Shown: one piece after another, positions 54,431 to 62,555 of the stretch
Layout: each line of letters starts with the position of its first letter
Numbering within the stretch: the first letter of the stretch is position 1
Source of the DNA: Verrucomicrobiota bacterium
GTDB lineage: Bacteria; Verrucomicrobiota; Verrucomicrobiia; JADLBR01
Direction of reading: 5' to 3'
DNA: 64,000 bases
NCBI GenBank assembly: GCA_029560585.1
Contig: JAKQKQ010000259.1
Span: 93,441-157,440, forward strand
The notes under the pieces: model-generated
Told to the model about the DNA's origin: nothing
What the model saw: the letters and a program-made list of their open reading frames with translations, nothing else
The model's database searches: none
Made by a program: the position numbers and the translations under genes

Positions 54431-54549
54431 CGAACGAAGCCGGAGGCTGTAGCCGAGGCCCTGGGCCTTGGGTGCGCAAGTCGCTCAGACGCAGGTCGGT
54501 GTCTGAGCGTGGGGGCGTGTGCCGTTCGTTATGGACTAGGCTACAGCCT
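54431..54549. ncRNA. Structured sequence downstream of the RRM gene
   Basis: Several inverted repeats are packed into 120 bp after the RRM stop. AGGCTGTAGCC (54444-54454) pairs with GGCTACAGCCT (54539-54549), AGGCCC/GGGCCT form a small palindrome inside, and CGCTCAGAC (54482-54490) pairs with GTCTGAGCG (54501-54509). CGAACG near 54431 could also pair with CGTTCG near 54523 in a crossing, pseudoknot-like way. No Poly-T tract follows, so a simple terminator is unlikely. It may be a structured 3' region or a separate RNA; no known family is recognised. Confidence 0.4.
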
Positions 54550-54587
54550 GCGGCGGCATCACGCTCGCCACGGTGCAATCTCGGCCC

Positions 54588-54657
54588 AACCCGGATACTT
54601 CACTGTCCCAGGATACTTCACGGCCGACAGGCTGTGTGATTCCCGGCAATAGCCCAC
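54588..54657. repeat. Degenerate relative of the 228-bp element's terminal hairpin
   Basis: Contains CCCGGATACTTCAC, then a second GGATACTTCACGGCC, then GGCTGTGTGATTCCCGG, echoing the left-end hairpin (CCCGGATATTTCACAGCC / GGCTGTGAAAT). Base changes disrupt the stem and part is duplicated. It lies between the RRM gene and the permease gene. Confidence 0.5.
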
Positions 54658-54721
54658 GGGTGCGCTGCCTACGAGCAGCGCGCCCGGCGCCACGGGGTAG
54701 GTGAGAAGGGCTCGGTCGGGG

Positions 54722-56134
54722 CTAATTCTTCTGGGCCTGTGCGGCGGGAAGGGTCACGACCGGCGATGTAAGTCCCATCTTGGCGCAGATGAAGTAGACG
54801 ACGGTTCCCACGATAAAGGCGGCAACCGGGGCGGCGGGCACGGCACAGATGTTGACGATGGGGAGGATCCCGACGACGAAGCCGAGTGCCCACGCAATCC
54901 AGCCTGCCGGGTTGAACCCTGCGCGTGGTCCGGCCCACTTCTTGCCGGCGAGGAGGTAGTCCACCATCATGGCACCGCAGATCGGGCCAAACGAGGCGCC
55001 GATGATCTGGAAGACGATGATCGCCTTGCCGGCGAGGCCGGTGATCGCGAGGATGATGCTGACCGCCGCGCCGATTCCGACGGAGATGAACGGGTTAACG
55101 TTGGGCAGCGTGGTCTTGAAGCTATTGGCCGCGATGAACGAGGAGAAGCAGGCCGGGGGGAAGGATGCGACGGCCAGCAGGAACATGATGAGACCCGCGC
55201 TTTTGCCCATCAGCACGGGTATGAGCCCTGGGCTCTGCAGAATGAGTTTTCCCTTTCCTGCCGCGATGGCCGCCTTGGATATTTCGGGGTTGCCGTAGGC
55301 GCCCGCAACAATCACGGCAGAGATTCCGGCCGTGACGATGATGGCCAGTGCGATGCCAACCATTCCCCCCAAGCTGACATCGCGCTTGTCGCGGCTGTTG
55401 GTGCCGAAGTCGACGCCGGCGGCGCCCGCGGTTGCAAAGAAGCCGACGACGAAGGTCATCATGAAGGCAAGGACGCCAAGTGCGCTGAAAGCCGCCGGGG
55501 CGGAGGGGTCGATACCCTTGTGGAGCGCTATGAATTTCTCTGGGTCAAAGGTCCCGGTGCCACCGATGGTCTTTGCGAGCAGAAGGAGCAAGATGGCCAG
55601 TGGGATCAGGGGAAGCCATGTGGCGACCTTGGCCACGTACTGGATTCCTTTCAGGCCGACGAATGCGGCGAGGAGGCCCCAGAGGAACATGATCACCTTG
55701 ACGCCGGAACCGTCGGCGGACAACCCGAAGAAGGTACCGAGGGCCATCGAGGAAAAGAATATGTTCACACCTAGCCAGCCGAACTGCAGCAATCCCATGA
55801 GAAAGCCCGGCAGGAGAAAGCCGCCCGCGGCACCGAACGTGGAGGTGCCGACGATATAGAGCGGGAGTCCGGTCTTCATGCCGAGCACGCCGGGCACGAG
55901 GTAGAAGAGGTAGTGGCAGACCAGTGCCGCCAACACCAGGCTGATCAGTGCCCAGCCGAGGCCGTGCGCGAGCATGCCGCCGAGGTTCGGGGCGTTGACA
56001 GCGTCTTGCCAGAAGACAAACCAGAGGAAGATGCCGGCGTAGGTTGGGGCGGTGTTCTTGAACCACGCGGCGCGGTTGCTCTGGGGGTTCGGTTTCGCGC
56101 TGGTGATATATGAGGGGAGTTGGTCGGAGCTCAT
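54722..56134 (-). CDS. NCS1-family nucleobase permease
   Basis: 470 residues with about 12 membrane spans. The N-terminal NCS1 signature is visible as YITSAKPNPQSNRAAWFKNTA-type sequence followed by PTYAGIFLWFVFWQ; further spans include GGFLLPGFLMGLLQFGWLGVN and GVDFGTNSRDKRDVSLGGMV, as in cytosine permease (CodB) relatives. It imports a purine, pyrimidine or related heterocycle with a cation. The substrate is not identified and no deaminase gene adjoins. GGAGGCAAATGAG on the minus strand provides a good ribosome site. Confidence 0.85.
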   Translation of the reverse strand: MSSDQLPSYITSAKPNPQSNRAAWFKNTAPTYAGIFLWFVFWQDAVNAPNLGGMLAHGLGWALISLVLAALVCHYLFYLVPGVLGMKTGLPLYIVGTSTFGAAGGFLLPGFLMGLLQFGWLGVNIFFSSMALGTFFGLSADGSGVKVIMFLWGLLAAFVGLKGIQYVAKVATWLPLIPLAILLLLLAKTIGGTGTFDPEKFIALHKGIDPSAPAAFSALGVLAFMMTFVVGFFATAGAAGVDFGTNSRDKRDVSLGGMVGIALAIIVTAGISAVIVAGAYGNPEISKAAIAAGKGKLILQSPGLIPVLMGKSAGLIMFLLAVASFPPACFSSFIAANSFKTTLPNVNPFISVGIGAAVSIILAITGLAGKAIIVFQIIGASFGPICGAMMVDYLLAGKKWAGPRAGFNPAGWIAWALGFVVGILPIVNICAVPAAPVAAFIVGTVVYFICAKMGLTSPVVTLPAAQAQKN

Positions 56135-56349
56135 TTGCCTCCTTGGGGAATTCGGGTTAGTGATGATGATCGCAGCTGACTTGAATTGCGCGGGAAGCCG
56201 CCGGACAGCCTCGTAGCGACACCCGCATCGTGCGGGAACGATGGGGATGCCCCGGCGTTTCGGTCAAGAGGGAAAAAGCGCGAGATCGGGTGGGCGCTTG
56301 CGTCGGAGGCGACTGCCGGGCGCAGCCCGTCGCGGGTTCAGGGCGGAAG

Positions 56350-56444
56350 GGCGCTAAGTTAAGGGACATTGGGATGGTGGCATGGGCATTCTGCCCACGG
56401 CCAGGATGGCCGTGCCACTATCGCGACAAACTTAGCTTAGCGCC
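56350..56444. repeat. Nested multi-hairpin palindromic element
   Basis: An outer stem GGCGCTAAG (56350-56358) / CTTAGCGCC (56436-56444) encloses a perfect three-way junction: GTGGCA (56377-56382), hairpin TGGGCA-TTC-TGCCCA, hairpin CGGCCA-GGA-TGGCCG, then TGCCAC (56413-56418), with no spacer bases. The unit resembles dispersed palindromes in other PVC-like genomes. It occupies most of the 317-bp gap between the permease and methyltransferase genes; the rest of the gap (56135-56349) shows no gene. Confidence 0.7.
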
Positions 56445-56451
56445 ATTCGGG

Positions 56452-57075
56452 TCAGGGCGCTTGGCGATCGATCGAGGATGGTCGATGGGCGGTCGTCTTG
56501 CGGGCGCGGTAGATGAAGGCTGGGGGAATGTTGCGCCAGACGGTGGGGGTGGTGGTGACGTTCTCGTGGCCGAAGCGACTGCGCAGGGTGTGGCGAAAGC
56601 GGCGACCGGAGGGGAGGGCGAGGCCCTGCAGGTACGCGAAGGTGACGAACAGCCCACCGGGCGCCAGGATTTCCAAGATAGTATCGAGAAGGCGGTCTTG
56701 AAGGTCTGGGGGGAAAGAGGCGAAGGGCAAGCCGGAGATGATGCGGTCGCATCTCTGGTGGCCATGTTCCGCGAGGTATTTCTGGGCGCGAGTGGCGCAG
56801 TCGTTCCAAACCTTGGCGGTTGGGCAGCGGCGGCGGGTGGCGGCAGCAAAATTGGGGCTGGACTCGATGGCGAAGAATCGCGAGGGGTCCGGGATGCGCC
56901 GGAGGATTTCGGAGGTAAAGACGCCGGTGCCGGGACCGAATTCGATCGTCATCTCAGCGGTGGGCAACTCGGCCGTGGCGCATATGCGATCGGCGAGGGC
57001 GGCGGAGCTGGGCCAGATGGCGCCGACGGAGGTTGGCGATGCGACGAACTCGCGGAGGAACTGGGCGACGGGCAT
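56452..57075 (-). CDS. SAM-dependent methyltransferase (phospholipid N-methyltransferase-like)
   Basis: 207 residues. The start (MPVAQFLREFVASPTSVGAI, then WPSSAALADRI) is characteristic of the PmtA/KsgA-like branch. Motif I is TIEFGPGTGVFTSEILRRI, motif II FFAIESSPNF, and the acceptor loop is RIISGLPFASFP, replacing the NPPY-type motif. Members either dimethylate rRNA adenines or methylate phosphatidylethanolamine; the short length and SGLPF loop favour the phospholipid group. It lies 7 bp after the M32 carboxypeptidase gene, same strand. Confidence 0.78.
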   Translation of the reverse strand: MPVAQFLREFVASPTSVGAIWPSSAALADRICATAELPTAEMTIEFGPGTGVFTSEILRRIPDPSRFFAIESSPNFAAATRRRCPTAKVWNDCATRAQKYLAEHGHQRCDRIISGLPFASFPPDLQDRLLDTILEILAPGGLFVTFAYLQGLALPSGRRFRHTLRSRFGHENVTTTPTVWRNIPPAFIYRARKTTAHRPSSIDRQAP

Positions 57076-57082
57076 GGGGTTC

Positions 57083-58573
57083 TCAGGCGTTGGTGAGGTA
57101 GCGTTCGGAGAGGTGGCGAAGCAGGGCGCTGGTGCCGAGGGGTTGTCCGGTGGCGGCGACGATGAGTTCCTGGGTATCGAGGCGTTTGCCGCGGCGGTGG
57201 ACCTTGTCGCGGAGCCAGGCCAAGAGGCGAGAGAACTGGCCTCGCGCGAAATCCTCCGGGAGACCGGGCAACTCGCAGAGGGCGTGATACCAGAGTTGGG
57301 CGGCGATCATGTTGCCGAGGGCGTAGCTGGGGAAGTAACCGAAGGAACCGCTGGACCAGTGAACGTCCTGGAGCACGCCGTGGGCATCATCGGCCGGCGT
57401 GATCCCGAGCAAATCCTCGGAGAGACGATTCCACTCGCACGGGAGATCGGCGACAGAAAGGCGGCCTTCGAAGAGGGCCATTTCGAGGTCGAAGCGCATG
57501 AGGATATGGAGATTGTAGGTCACTTCGTCGGCATCGACCCGTATGGGGCCCGGGCGGACGTCATTGATGGCGGCGAGAAGTTCGGCGCTGGAGATCGGGG
57601 TGAGCTGCGGGCCGAAATGGAATCGCAGGCGGGGCTCGAAAAAGGCCCAGAACTGGGGGCTTCGTCCGACCTGGTTTTCCCAGAGGCGGCTCTGGGATTC
57701 GTGGATGGCCATGCCGACCGCCTCGCCGAGAGGGGTGCCGATGTCGGTCTCGGGCAGGCCCTGTTCGTAGAGCGCGTGGCCGGCCTCGTGGATCGAGCTG
57801 AAGATGGCGTCGAGGGGGTTGTTTTCGTCAAAGCGGGTGGTCAGGCGCGTGTCGAGGGCATCGCCGCCGCAGAACGGGTGGAGGGATGTGTCGAGGCGAC
57901 CGCGATTCCAGTTAAAGCCAACTCGATCGAGTGCCTCGCGTATGAACTCCCTCTGTGCGGGGATGGAGAATCCTCGGAACATGTTTGGCGCGGTGGCGGG
58001 TCTGGAGGCGGCGATTCGCCGGGCGAGGGGGGGGAGCTCGCGCCGGAGACTGGCGAAGAGGGGGGCGATGAATGCGGTGTCGAGGCCGGGGTCGTGGAGG
58101 TCGATCGAATAGTCGTAGGGCCGGTCGCCCCAGCCCATGAATTCGGCCTCGCGGCGCGCCATCACGATCTGGCGCTCGAGGAATGGGGCGAAGGCCGGAA
58201 AATCCGAATTCTTCCGCGCCCGGGCCCATGCGTGGAAGGCGGCGCTGTCGAGGGCGGCCTTCTCTCGGACGAAGTCCTCGGGGAGGCGGGAGGCACGGTC
58301 GAAGTCTCGCCGGGCATGACGAACGACCACGTCGGCGTCGGAGCCAGGCGGGAGATCGCGCGACTCGAGTACCGAGAGAAGCCTGCCGATCTCGGGATCG
58401 GCGGCTGCGGCGTGATGGACGGAGGCCAGTTCCTGGAGTTGCTGGGCGCGGCGGTCGGCGCTGTCGGGCGGGAGATTGACCTGCTCATCCCAGTGAAGGA
58501 TGCCGAGGATCGAGCGGAAGACATCGATCCGTTTGAGCCGTGCGATGAGTTGGTCGTAGGTGGGGTCTGGCAT
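57083..58573 (-). CDS. Carboxypeptidase M32
   Basis: 496 residues from the ATG at 58573 (MPDPTYDQLIARLKRIDVF); the long open frame before it is a shadow of the PA14/TPR gene. The zinc site is IHEAGHALYEQG (HExxH near residue 263), with the third ligand Glu in the conserved block GMAIHESQSRLWENQVGRS; the DPGLDTAFIAPLF and HPFCGGDALDTRLTTRF segments are also standard. This is a cytoplasmic metallo-carboxypeptidase that trims C-terminal residues from peptides. Confidence 0.95.
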   Translation of the reverse strand: MPDPTYDQLIARLKRIDVFRSILGILHWDEQVNLPPDSADRRAQQLQELASVHHAAAADPEIGRLLSVLESRDLPPGSDADVVVRHARRDFDRASRLPEDFVREKAALDSAAFHAWARARKNSDFPAFAPFLERQIVMARREAEFMGWGDRPYDYSIDLHDPGLDTAFIAPLFASLRRELPPLARRIAASRPATAPNMFRGFSIPAQREFIREALDRVGFNWNRGRLDTSLHPFCGGDALDTRLTTRFDENNPLDAIFSSIHEAGHALYEQGLPETDIGTPLGEAVGMAIHESQSRLWENQVGRSPQFWAFFEPRLRFHFGPQLTPISSAELLAAINDVRPGPIRVDADEVTYNLHILMRFDLEMALFEGRLSVADLPCEWNRLSEDLLGITPADDAHGVLQDVHWSSGSFGYFPSYALGNMIAAQLWYHALCELPGLPEDFARGQFSRLLAWLRDKVHRRGKRLDTQELIVAATGQPLGTSALLRHLSERYLTNA

Positions 58574-58726
58574 GTGTGTGCGCTCCAACGGGTCGATGCA
58601 CGGTAGCAGGTCGGGGCGATAGCGCCAGCGCGAGGGCGGGGTCTGCGGACAGGAATCTGGCCGTGCCGGATGGAATTGAGAATTGGGGTTGAAGGCTCGG
58701 ATGGCTGGGCCGAGACTTCGATCCCC

Positions 58727-60811
58727 ATGCGCGATAAAGCCATGAGCCGAGCGGCGCTTCTCTTGGCGCTGGTGGTCTGTCCGCTGGCGGCGCCTGGGCA
58801 ACCGTGGCAGATGGCGGGGGCTGACACGCGGCTGATCCTGCGGCGGACGCCAGACTCCGCCTGGCCCGCGCGCGCGGGCGAGGTGATGGTTTGGCCGCAG
58901 GGAATTAGCCCCGCCCGGCTTTCGGTGGCCGTATACGGGGAAGATGGGGCGCTGGTGGCGAGCCGCATCTTCTGGGCGGCGGAGGGGCAACCGGCGAAGG
59001 TTCAGTTTGATACATCCGGACAGCAGATGCGCTACCTGCTGTATTTCGCGTCGGGCAGGGGGACGTCGGTGAGCGCGTGGGAACCGGAGGCGGGGTTGAT
59101 GATAGAGACGCGGAGCCTTCCAGCGGGTAGCTATGACACGGCCGAGGAGATCCTGGGGCTGTGGGACAAGGCCAAAGTGGTCCAGGGGAGGAGCTACGTG
59201 CCGCGGATTTTCCTGGGGGTGAATCCGCACGGGCCGACAGCAAACTTCATCGCGAGGTTTCGGGGTTATCTGAGGTGTGAGGTGGGTGGATCGTATGAGT
59301 TTGCGACTGCGTCGGATGATGGGTCGGTGATGATGATCGACGGGCGGCAGGTGGTCGCGTGGCCCGGGGTGCACTACGCGCGTGGAGGCGTGTCCGGGAA
59401 GTACGTCGGGCGGGTGGAGCTGGAAGCCGGATTGCACAGGATCGACTACTACTGGGTGCAGAGCACATCCTATGCGGCGGCCGTGGGCGCGTGGAAACCG
59501 CCGGGAGCGGAGAAGATCGAGGTGATCCCGCAGGGCGCATTTGAGCCCGTGGCGAAGTTCGAGGTGGAGGGCGTGGAGCCATCGCCGGGCGACCGGGGCG
59601 AGGCGGTGTACTTGGAGTGGTCGACTCTCAATCACTCGATGCTGGACGAGCTCGGGTGGTTCACGGTCGAATTTCGGCTGCCCGGGGCGAGGCCGAACTG
59701 GGACTGCGTGTTTCGCACGGATGATGGCGCGACACTGATAGGTTCGCGGGTGAGGCACACCTTCATGCGCGCGTCGGCCCGGGAAATCAGGCTTGAGGTG
59801 AAGGCAGACGGGCGGCCCCTGCGAAATCTTCGTCAGACCTGCAATGTGCAGCCGAGGTGGGATCAGGGGGAGATGTGGACCGAGTTCAATTTCCTCAAGC
59901 AGCGGGAAGAGGTGATGGGCCGGGATTTTCTGACGGCCCCGACGGATGATTTGGCGGCGGGTCTGGCGCTGGCCGGGAGGCTGGAGGATGGGGGACTCGT
60001 GTCATTGTTGGGCGCGGCTTGCATGGCCAGGGCCAAGGATTTCACGGCGGCGCATTGGGAGGGCTTTCTCCGGCTGGGGCGCTACTACGCGAGTCCCGAG
60101 CAGAGGGACTATGCTGCGGCCGACAAAGCGCTGAGGACTTCGGTGCGATTGGCCGATGACACCGAGCCGGGCAGGACTGCCGCGCGGCTCGGGCTGGCGC
60201 GGTTCCTGTTGGATGTGGTCGGGAATCCCATCGAGGCCGACGCCTGTATCAAGGGCGTGTCCCGAAAACAGCTGGCATCGACCGACGTGCGGAAATGGCT
60301 GATGGTGAGGGCCGACATCCAGATGTCTCTTGGGTTGACGGAGGCGGCGAAGAGGCTCCTGACGGCTTTGACCGATCCGCCCGATCCGAAACAGGAGATC
60401 ACGCGGCAATTGCGGAGGCGCGCGCGGTTGGAGGCTGCGAGGGATTACATTCGCCGCGAGGAATACGCAGGTGCGATCGAGGCGCTTGACGAGATGGAGG
60501 AGGAGAGCGCCCTTGAGCGGATCTCGCTGGAGGTGGGGCTGCTGCGCGCGAGGGTGTTCAAAGGCCGGGGCGAGTATCCCCTGGCGGTGTCATTGTGCCG
60601 GCGCCTCCTGACGAGCGCGGGGGTTCAGAATCTTGAGGACGCGCGCGCAGAGTTGCTTTACACTCTGATCGAGACGGAGAAAGCGATGGGCCGGACACAG
60701 CAGGCGGATCGGGAATTTGGGCGGTTGCTGCAGGAGCACCCATTGAGCGAGGCCGCGGCGCGGGGCAAAGAGGCATGGGGTGCACCGGCGGAGGAGGGGG
60801 TTCAGCCATGA
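58727..60811 (+). CDS. Exported PA14-domain and TPR protein
   Basis: 694 residues from the ATG at 58727 (the ATG at 58742 is as likely); both give a signal peptide (AALLLALVVCPLAAPGQP). Residues about 140-270 form a PA14-like domain: RFRGYLRCEVGGSYEFATAS, then DDGSVMMIDGRQVV, GLHRIDYYWVQ and GAWKPPG. After a beta-rich middle, the C-terminal 250 residues are helical repeats of TPR type (AADKALRTSVRLADDTEPGR, EAAKRLLTALT, EYPLAVSLCRRLLTS). It heads an operon with DUF4159 and FHA-MoxR genes and is coupled to the next gene by an ATGA overlap. Confidence 0.72.
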   Translation: MRDKAMSRAALLLALVVCPLAAPGQPWQMAGADTRLILRRTPDSAWPARAGEVMVWPQGISPARLSVAVYGEDGALVASRIFWAAEGQPAKVQFDTSGQQMRYLLYFASGRGTSVSAWEPEAGLMIETRSLPAGSYDTAEEILGLWDKAKVVQGRSYVPRIFLGVNPHGPTANFIARFRGYLRCEVGGSYEFATASDDGSVMMIDGRQVVAWPGVHYARGGVSGKYVGRVELEAGLHRIDYYWVQSTSYAAAVGAWKPPGAEKIEVIPQGAFEPVAKFEVEGVEPSPGDRGEAVYLEWSTLNHSMLDELGWFTVEFRLPGARPNWDCVFRTDDGATLIGSRVRHTFMRASAREIRLEVKADGRPLRNLRQTCNVQPRWDQGEMWTEFNFLKQREEVMGRDFLTAPTDDLAAGLALAGRLEDGGLVSLLGAACMARAKDFTAAHWEGFLRLGRYYASPEQRDYAAADKALRTSVRLADDTEPGRTAARLGLARFLLDVVGNPIEADACIKGVSRKQLASTDVRKWLMVRADIQMSLGLTEAAKRLLTALTDPPDPKQEITRQLRRRARLEAARDYIRREEYAGAIEALDEMEEESALERISLEVGLLRARVFKGRGEYPLAVSLCRRLLTSAGVQNLEDARAELLYTLIETEKAMGRTQQADREFGRLLQEHPLSEAAARGKEAWGAPAEEGVQP

Positions 60812-62313
60812 GATTTTTTGCGATGGTGACTGGGGCGGCGGCCGCGGTGGTTCTGGCGACAGCGCTGGGCCGCGCCGATGAGAACGAGTGGTTCAAGCCG
60901 TTGGGCGAACCGCCGAAGGCCTCGCCGCGGAGGGTTTCGGGAGGCGAGGCGCCAGCCCTGCCATTGCCCGCGACGCCATCGCGGCGGATCGAACGCAAGC
61001 GGCCGCCGGCGCCACCGACGCTGGTCAGAAAGGTGGTCTGGGGCGAATCGGCACCGTTCACGTTCGACAACGGCATAAGCACGGAGATCGCCGACTGGAA
61101 TCTCTGCCCCGCGGACGTGCAGCAGTTGCTGGCCAAGGTGGGTGCGGTGCTGGGCCAGAGGTACGGCACGGAATCGGTGCCACTGGCCAGTTTTGATGGC
61201 GCGCCCGAAGGCACCCCGGTGCTGTTCTTCAGCGGGGCGAGATCGATCCGGTTCGATCGTACGCAATTGGATCTGATCCGGAACTACGTGCTTCGGGGCG
61301 GCACGGTGCTGGCGGACAACGTGGCGGGATCGCCCTATTTCTACGAATCATTCATGAAGTCGATGGCCGAGGCATTTCCCGAGTCATCGTTTCGGGTTGT
61401 GCCGCTGGATCATCCGGTGTTTCACATCGTCGAGGACGCGAGCAAGGCGCAATTCCCCAAGAACGTCAAGGGTGACACCCCGCTGCTCGAAGGGATCTAC
61501 ATCGGATGTCGGCTGGGCGTGGTGATGTCGCGATACGGGCTGGGGTGCGGATGGGACGGGCACGAGGTGCCGCTGATCGAGAAGGCCGCGTATTACGACG
61601 TGGCCAGCGCGAACCGCATCGGGATGAATTTGGTGGCATACGTGATTGGCTACAGCCAGGTCGCGCGCGAGGAGGCCAAGCCAGAACTGTTCGGGGAACT
61701 GGACGAGAGGAGGCCGACGGACGAACTCGTGTTCGCGCAGCTGCGCCACGGGGGCCACTGGAACGTGCATCCCGGTGGCGCGGTCTCGTTGCTTCGCGTG
61801 GTGAGGCAGAATACCAGTATCCGGACCAGCCTGAAGCGAGTGCCGGTGACGGCCGGGAAAGACGACCTGTCTGGATTCACCCTTCTCTATCTGACGGGGC
61901 TGGATCGGTTCGAGCTGGACGAGGCGGCGGTGGCGGCCCTGAAGCGCTTTCTGGAAGGGGATGGGACGCTGCTGATAAACAACGGACTGGGCCTGGGCAC
62001 GTTTGATGCGTCCGTCCGGGCCGAACTCAAGAAGATACTGCCGGATGGCGCGCTGGAGCCGGTGCCGCCAGCGCATCCGATTTTCAGCAGCGTTTTCAAG
62101 ATAGGTCAGGTGAAGTACGCCTCTGCGGTGCAGGGGATGACTGCGCCGGCGCTCGAGGGCATCTCGGTCGGTGGAGATCTTCGCGTCATCTACAGTCCCT
62201 TCGATCTGGAGGCGGGGTGGCAGGGGTGCGAGCATCCGCTCGCCAGGGCCTATGCGCCGGAGTCGGCGATGCAGCTGGGCGTCAACGTGATCATGTACGC
62301 GATGACGCACTAG
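60808..62313 (+). CDS. Exported tandem DUF4159 protein
   Basis: 501 residues from the ATG at 60808 (GGAGGAGGGGG upstream, ATGA overlap). A signal peptide (MVTGAAAAVVLATALGRADE) precedes two related Rossmann-like DUF4159 domains. The first shows PVLFFSGARSIRFDRTQLDL and IRNYVLRGGTVLADN; the second shows FTLLYLTGLDRFELDEAAVA, ALKRFLEGDGTLLINN. This family accompanies MoxR and DUF58 genes in envelope-associated complexes. The strong ribosome site suggests it is translated more than its neighbours. Confidence 0.85.
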   Translation: MRFFAMVTGAAAAVVLATALGRADENEWFKPLGEPPKASPRRVSGGEAPALPLPATPSRRIERKRPPAPPTLVRKVVWGESAPFTFDNGISTEIADWNLCPADVQQLLAKVGAVLGQRYGTESVPLASFDGAPEGTPVLFFSGARSIRFDRTQLDLIRNYVLRGGTVLADNVAGSPYFYESFMKSMAEAFPESSFRVVPLDHPVFHIVEDASKAQFPKNVKGDTPLLEGIYIGCRLGVVMSRYGLGCGWDGHEVPLIEKAAYYDVASANRIGMNLVAYVIGYSQVAREEAKPELFGELDERRPTDELVFAQLRHGGHWNVHPGGAVSLLRVVRQNTSIRTSLKRVPVTAGKDDLSGFTLLYLTGLDRFELDEAAVAALKRFLEGDGTLLINNGLGLGTFDASVRAELKKILPDGALEPVPPAHPIFSSVFKIGQVKYASAVQGMTAPALEGISVGGDLRVIYSPFDLEAGWQGCEHPLARAYAPESAMQLGVNVIMYAMTH

Positions 62314-62555
62314 TGCGGTGTCTCGGTTGGTCCTGAAAGGTGCGCCGGGAGGGCCGGCGGCGGGGCGGGCGGGGTCGGCCAGCGTACCGCACGTGCCGGT
62401 GAGACGCGGACGCCGAGGCCGGCGTCCCTCCCCGGATGCGCGTGAGGGGCAGTGGATGTCGGCGGCCGTGGGCGGGTCGTGGCTGCGGGCGGCTGGCAGC
62501 GCAATTGCATCTGTTTCGGGATGGATGCGCGCGATCCGCGCGCTACAGTTTTCTG
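62314..62555. terminator. Intergenic segment with a hairpin
   Basis: About 240 bp between the DUF4159 gene and the MoxR gene. The hairpin GGACGCC-GAGGCC-GGCGTCC (62408-62427) is the clearest structure; it is followed by CTCCCC rather than a T-run, so it would be a weak terminator at most. GCGCGCGATCCGCGCGC, just before the next gene, can also fold. No gene is seen. Confidence 0.35.
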
